In this document: positions 61,544 to 64,000 of the stretch, one piece after another
Numbering within the stretch: position 1 is the first letter of the stretch
Layout: each line of letters begins with the position of its first letter
Source: Osmia lignaria lignaria
Lineage: Eukaryota > Arthropoda > Insecta > Hymenoptera > Megachilidae
Direction: 5' to 3'
NCBI RefSeq assembly: GCF_051020975.1
Contig: NW_027478158.1
Span: forward strand, 12,772,001-12,836,000
Length of the DNA: 64,000 nt
The notes under the pieces: generated by a model
What the model saw: the letters and a program-made list of their open reading frames with translations, nothing else
Told to the model about the DNA's origin: nothing
Databases searched by the model: none
Made by a program: the position numbers and the translations under genes

Positions 61544-63977
61544 ACGGTGTTTCTGTATCTCTATTATGTTGGTGCGGCTTCGGAACTTTTAAATATCTTG
61601 ATATATCTCGAGAACTACGCATCTGATCAAAAAATATCATAGAACATAAAAAGTAGGAAACTTAATTCTCTACAAAAAAGGTCTCTTAACAGTTTGCCAT
61701 AGCTCGCTTCGTTTCCGAGATATTTGCAGATTTATCTCAAGGGAAGGGGCCTGACGGACATATTTCGAGATATTTCTTCTTCTTGTTGTTCTTCTTCTGC
61801 ACAGCTAAGCTGGAAGTGGCATTTGCGGCTCGCACTAGTGCAGAGTTATCTCAAAGAAAGGGGCCACGGTGTTTCTGTATCTCTATTATGTTGGTGCGGC
61901 TTCGGAACTTTTAAATATCTCGATGTATCTCGAAAACTACGCTTCTGATCAAAAAAGATCATAGAACATAAATTGTAGGAAACATAATTCTCTACAAAAA
62001 AGGTCTCTTAACATTTTGCCATAGCTCGCTTCGTTTCCGAGATATTTGCAGATATATCTCAAGGGAAGGGGCCTGACGGACATATTTCGAGATATTTCTT
62101 CTTCTTGTTGTTCTTCTTCTGCACAGCTAAGCTGGAAGTGGCATTTACAGCTCGCAATAGTGCAGAGTTATCTCAAAGAAAGGGGCCACGGTGTTTCTGT
62201 ATCTCTATTATGTTGGTGCGGCTTCGGGACTTTTAAATATCTCGATATATCTCGAAAACTACGCTTCTGATCAAAAAATATCATAGAACATAAATTGTTG
62301 GAAACATAATTCTCTACAAAAAACGTCTCTTAACATTTTGCCATAGCTCGCTTCGTTTCCGAGATATTTGCCGATTCAGCTCAAAGGAACTGGCCTGACG
62401 GACATATTTCGAGATATTTCTTCTTCTTGTTGTTCTTCCTCTGCACAGCTAAGCTGGAAGTGGCATTTGCAGCTCGCACTAGTGCAGAGTTATCTCAAAG
62501 AAAGGGGCCACGGTGTTTCTGTATCTCTATTATGTTGGTGCGGTTTCGGAACTTTTAAATATCTTGATATATCTCGAGAACTACGCATCTGATCAAAAAA
62601 TATCATAGAACATAAAAAGTAGGAAACTTAATTCTCTACAAATAAGGTTTCTTAACATTTTGCCATAGCTCGCTTCGTTTCCGAGATATTTGCAGATTTA
62701 TCTCAAGGGAAGGGGCCTGACGGACATATTTCGAGATATTTCTTCTTCTTGTTGTTCTTCTTCTGCGCAGCTAAGCTGGAAGTGGCATTTGCAGCTCGCA
62801 ATAGTGCAGAGATATCTCAAAGAAAGGGGCCACGCTGTTTCTGTATCTCTATTATGTTGGTGCGGCTTCGGAACTTTTAAATATCTTGATATATATCGAG
62901 AGCTACGCGTCTGATCAAAAAATATCATAGAACATAAAAAGTAGGAAACATAATTCTCTACAAAAAAGGTCTCTTAACATTTTGCCATAGCTCGCTTCGT
63001 TTCCGAGATATTTGCAGATATATCTCAAGGGAAGGGGCCTGACGGACATATTTCGAGATATTTCTTCTTCTTGTTGTTCTTCCTCTGCACAGCTAAGCTG
63101 GAAGTGGCATTTGCAGCTCGCAATAGTGCAGAGTTATCTAAAAGAAAGGGGCCACGGTGTTTCTGTATCTCTATTATGTTGGTGCGGCTTCGGAACTTTT
63201 AAATATCTTGATACATCTCGAGAACTACGCATCTGATCAAAAATTATCATAGAACGTAAAAAGTAGGAAACTTAATTCTCTACAAAAAAGGTCTCTTAAC
63301 ATTTTGCCATAGCTCGCTTCGTTTCCGAGATATTTGCAGATTTATCTCAAGGGAAGGGGCCTGACGGACATATTTCGAGATATTTCTTCTTCTTGTTGTT
63401 CTTCTTCTGCACAGCTAAGCTGGAAGTGGCATTTGCGGCTCGCACTAGCGCAGAGTTATCTCAAAGAAAGGGGCCACGGTGTTTCTGTATCTCTATTATG
63501 TTGGTGCGGCTTCGGAACTTTTAAATATCTCGATATATCTCGAAAACTACGCTTCTGATCAAAAAATATCATAGAACATAAATTGTAGGAAACGTAATTC
63601 TCTACAAAAAAGGTCTCTTAACATTTTGCCATAGCTAGCTTCGTTTCCGAGATATTTGCAGATATATCTCAAGGGAAGGGGCCTGACGGACATATTTCGA
63701 GATATTTCTTCTTCTTGTTGTTCTTCTTCTGCACAGCTAAGCTGGAAGTGGCATTTACAGCTCGCAATAGTGCAGAGTTATCTCAAAGAAAGGGGCCACG
63801 GTGTTTCTGTATCTCTATTATGTTGGTGCGGCTTCGGAACTTTTAAATATCTTGATATATCTCGAGAACTACGCATCAGATAAAAAAATATCATAGAACA
63901 TAAAAAGTAGGAAACTTAATTCTCTACAAAAAAGGTCTCTTAACATTTTGCCATAGCCCTCTTCGTTTCCGAGATAT

Positions 63978-64000
63978 TTGCAGATTTATCTCAAGGGAAG
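63978..64000 (+). repeat. Partial monomer at right edge
   Basis: The first 23 bp of the next unit, cut by the window end. The preceding sequence has the private variant CATAGCCCTCTTCG near 63953. The array clearly continues. Confidence 0.9.

Larger units (their letters stand above)
61402..61723 (+). repeat. Reference satellite monomer (322 bp)
   Basis: This unit is close to the apparent consensus and serves as a map for all others. It contains 128 G+C of 322. In order it holds a 27-bp word (61403-61429) repeated at 61517-61543, a CGAGATAT box at 61444-61451, a pyrimidine tract at 61451-61476 and an interrupted palindrome CAGCT-A-AGCTG at 61480-61490. Next come a reverse CGAGATAT box at 61603-61610 overlapping CTCGAG (61607-61612), the palindrome TGATCA at 61624-61629, an A-rich segment with three short A-tracts at about 61628-61680, and a last CGAGATAT box just before the next TTG. 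The monomer length is about twice a nucleosomal repeat, which is common among satellites. That correspondence is background knowledge, not shown by this sequence. Confidence 0.95.
59792..63655 (+). repeat. Six-monomer period, one full and one altered copy
   Basis: The units at 59792 and 60114 (TCGATGTATCTC with AAAAAAGATCATAG, then TTTACAGCTCGC) recur at 61724 and 62046, an offset of 1932 bp. The GATTTGCCGATTCAGC-type start (TTGCCGATTCAG) at 60436 and 60758 recurs once at 62368. Downstream the two copies differ, so this is a partly remodelled 6-mer. The unit at 62690 carries GAGATATCTC and GCGTCTGATC, markers otherwise seen in the 7-mer domain at 27920, 30173 and (GAGATATCTC only) 32426. Confidence 0.75.
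1..64000 (+). repeat. 322-bp satellite DNA, continuous tandem array
   Basis: The same unit recurs head to tail across the whole window. Using the TTG of TTGCAGAT as unit start, starts run 230, 552, 874 and so on to 63978, giving 198 complete units. Of these, 189 are exactly 322 bp. The nine exceptions are at 15042 and 55607 (323), 19873, 24058, 26311, 28886 and 31139 (321), 58184 (320) and 38544 (319). There is no inverted unit, no unrelated spacer and no inserted mobile element. Units differ mainly by point substitutions shared by groups of monomers. This is the expected structure of eukaryotic satellite DNA evolving by unequal exchange. I do not recognise the family and infer no gene product. 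The first 229 bp and last 23 bp are partial units cut by the window edges, so the array extends beyond both ends. Confidence 0.98.

Noticed and set aside
61579..61595. RNA polymerase III internal promoter (box B-like GGCTTCGGAAC)
   Set aside because: It only loosely resembles GGTTCGANNCC. There is no convincing box A at a suitable distance and no cloverleaf or T-run terminator arrangement, so a tRNA or SINE origin is not supported.
230..63883. Roughly 190 small open reading frames of 60-84 codons as a family of cysteine/serine-rich peptides
   Set aside because: They are one stretch of the satellite read once per unit. The start is TTG, no ATG lies in frame in the consensus, and there is no signal peptide, no known domain and no spacing that suggests genes. 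Length conservation applies equally to the non-open part of the unit, and 18 H units carry an early stop with no sign of loss.
1..64000. CRISPR array or bacterial repeat locus
   Set aside because: The repeat is 322 bp with no unique spacers and no cas-like genes. The repeats adjoin directly. It is satellite DNA.
1..64000. Rolling-circle or LTR transposon origin of the repeat
   Set aside because: No reverse transcriptase, transposase or helicase coding sequence, no terminal repeats and no target-site duplications are visible in the unit or array.
1..64000. Specific species or named satellite family
   Set aside because: I do not recognise the monomer, and any assignment would be a guess. A search of the 322-bp consensus against Repbase/Dfam and nucleotide databases would settle it.
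1..64000. Assembly collapse or false duplication as the cause of all higher-order structure
   Set aside because: Cannot be excluded from sequence alone. However, the graded divergence between copies, hybrid junctions and copy-specific private variants argue against wholesale artefact. Long-read spanning of 5298-17618 and 23414-32747 would decide.

Overview
The whole window is one uninterrupted tandem array of a single AT-rich satellite DNA. Its repeat unit (monomer) is 322 bp and about 40% G+C (128 of 322 bases in the monomer at 61402-61723). Taking each unit to start at the TTG of TTGCAGAT, there are 198 complete head-to-tail units from 230 to 63977, plus a 229-bp partial unit at the left edge and a 23-bp partial unit at the right edge. 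All units have the same orientation. I found no host gene, rRNA, tRNA, CRISPR array or transposon insertion. Every open reading frame in the window is the same roughly 74-codon stretch recurring once per monomer, starting at TTG rather than ATG, or an antisense or shifted shadow of it. I do not consider any of them a gene.

This architecture (64 kb of pure satellite with nested higher-order repeats) indicates nuclear heterochromatin of a eukaryote, such as a pericentromeric, centromeric or subtelomeric block. I do not recognise the satellite family. The base composition and the mix of short A-tracts with GATA/CGAGATAT-like words would fit an insect or other invertebrate, but that is a weak impression.

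Layout. (1) 1-5381: irregular mixture with short duplications of 1-4 monomers. (2) 5382-17618: a large 17-monomer higher-order unit (5382-10855) whose two halves recur at 10856-14075 and 16009-17618, with six extra monomers between them in the second copy. (3) 17619-23413: a roughly 966-bp trimer pattern. (4) 23414-32747: four copies of a 7-monomer unit of 2253 bp (one copy has 8 monomers), tagged by a shared 1-bp deletion. (5) 32748-40150: trimer-like mixtures containing a divergent monomer class, called H here. (6) 40151-49166: 6-monomer units (1932 bp) of two versions that alternate, giving a 12-monomer (3864-bp) super-period. (7) 49167-64000: dimers, trimers and a 6-mer built from two monomer families, with H absent.

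The biology visible here is that of a concerted-evolution locus. Unequal exchange and amplification have produced nested repeats, monomer-length gains and losses, and hybrid monomers whose crossover points can be placed within tens of bases. Inside the monomer there is an older 27-bp direct duplication 114 bp apart, and the octamer CGAGATAT recurs 3-4 times per unit on both strands. That octamer is the best candidate for a protein-binding box. Comparisons were made by eye on diagnostic variants, so stated identities are qualitative unless a count is given.
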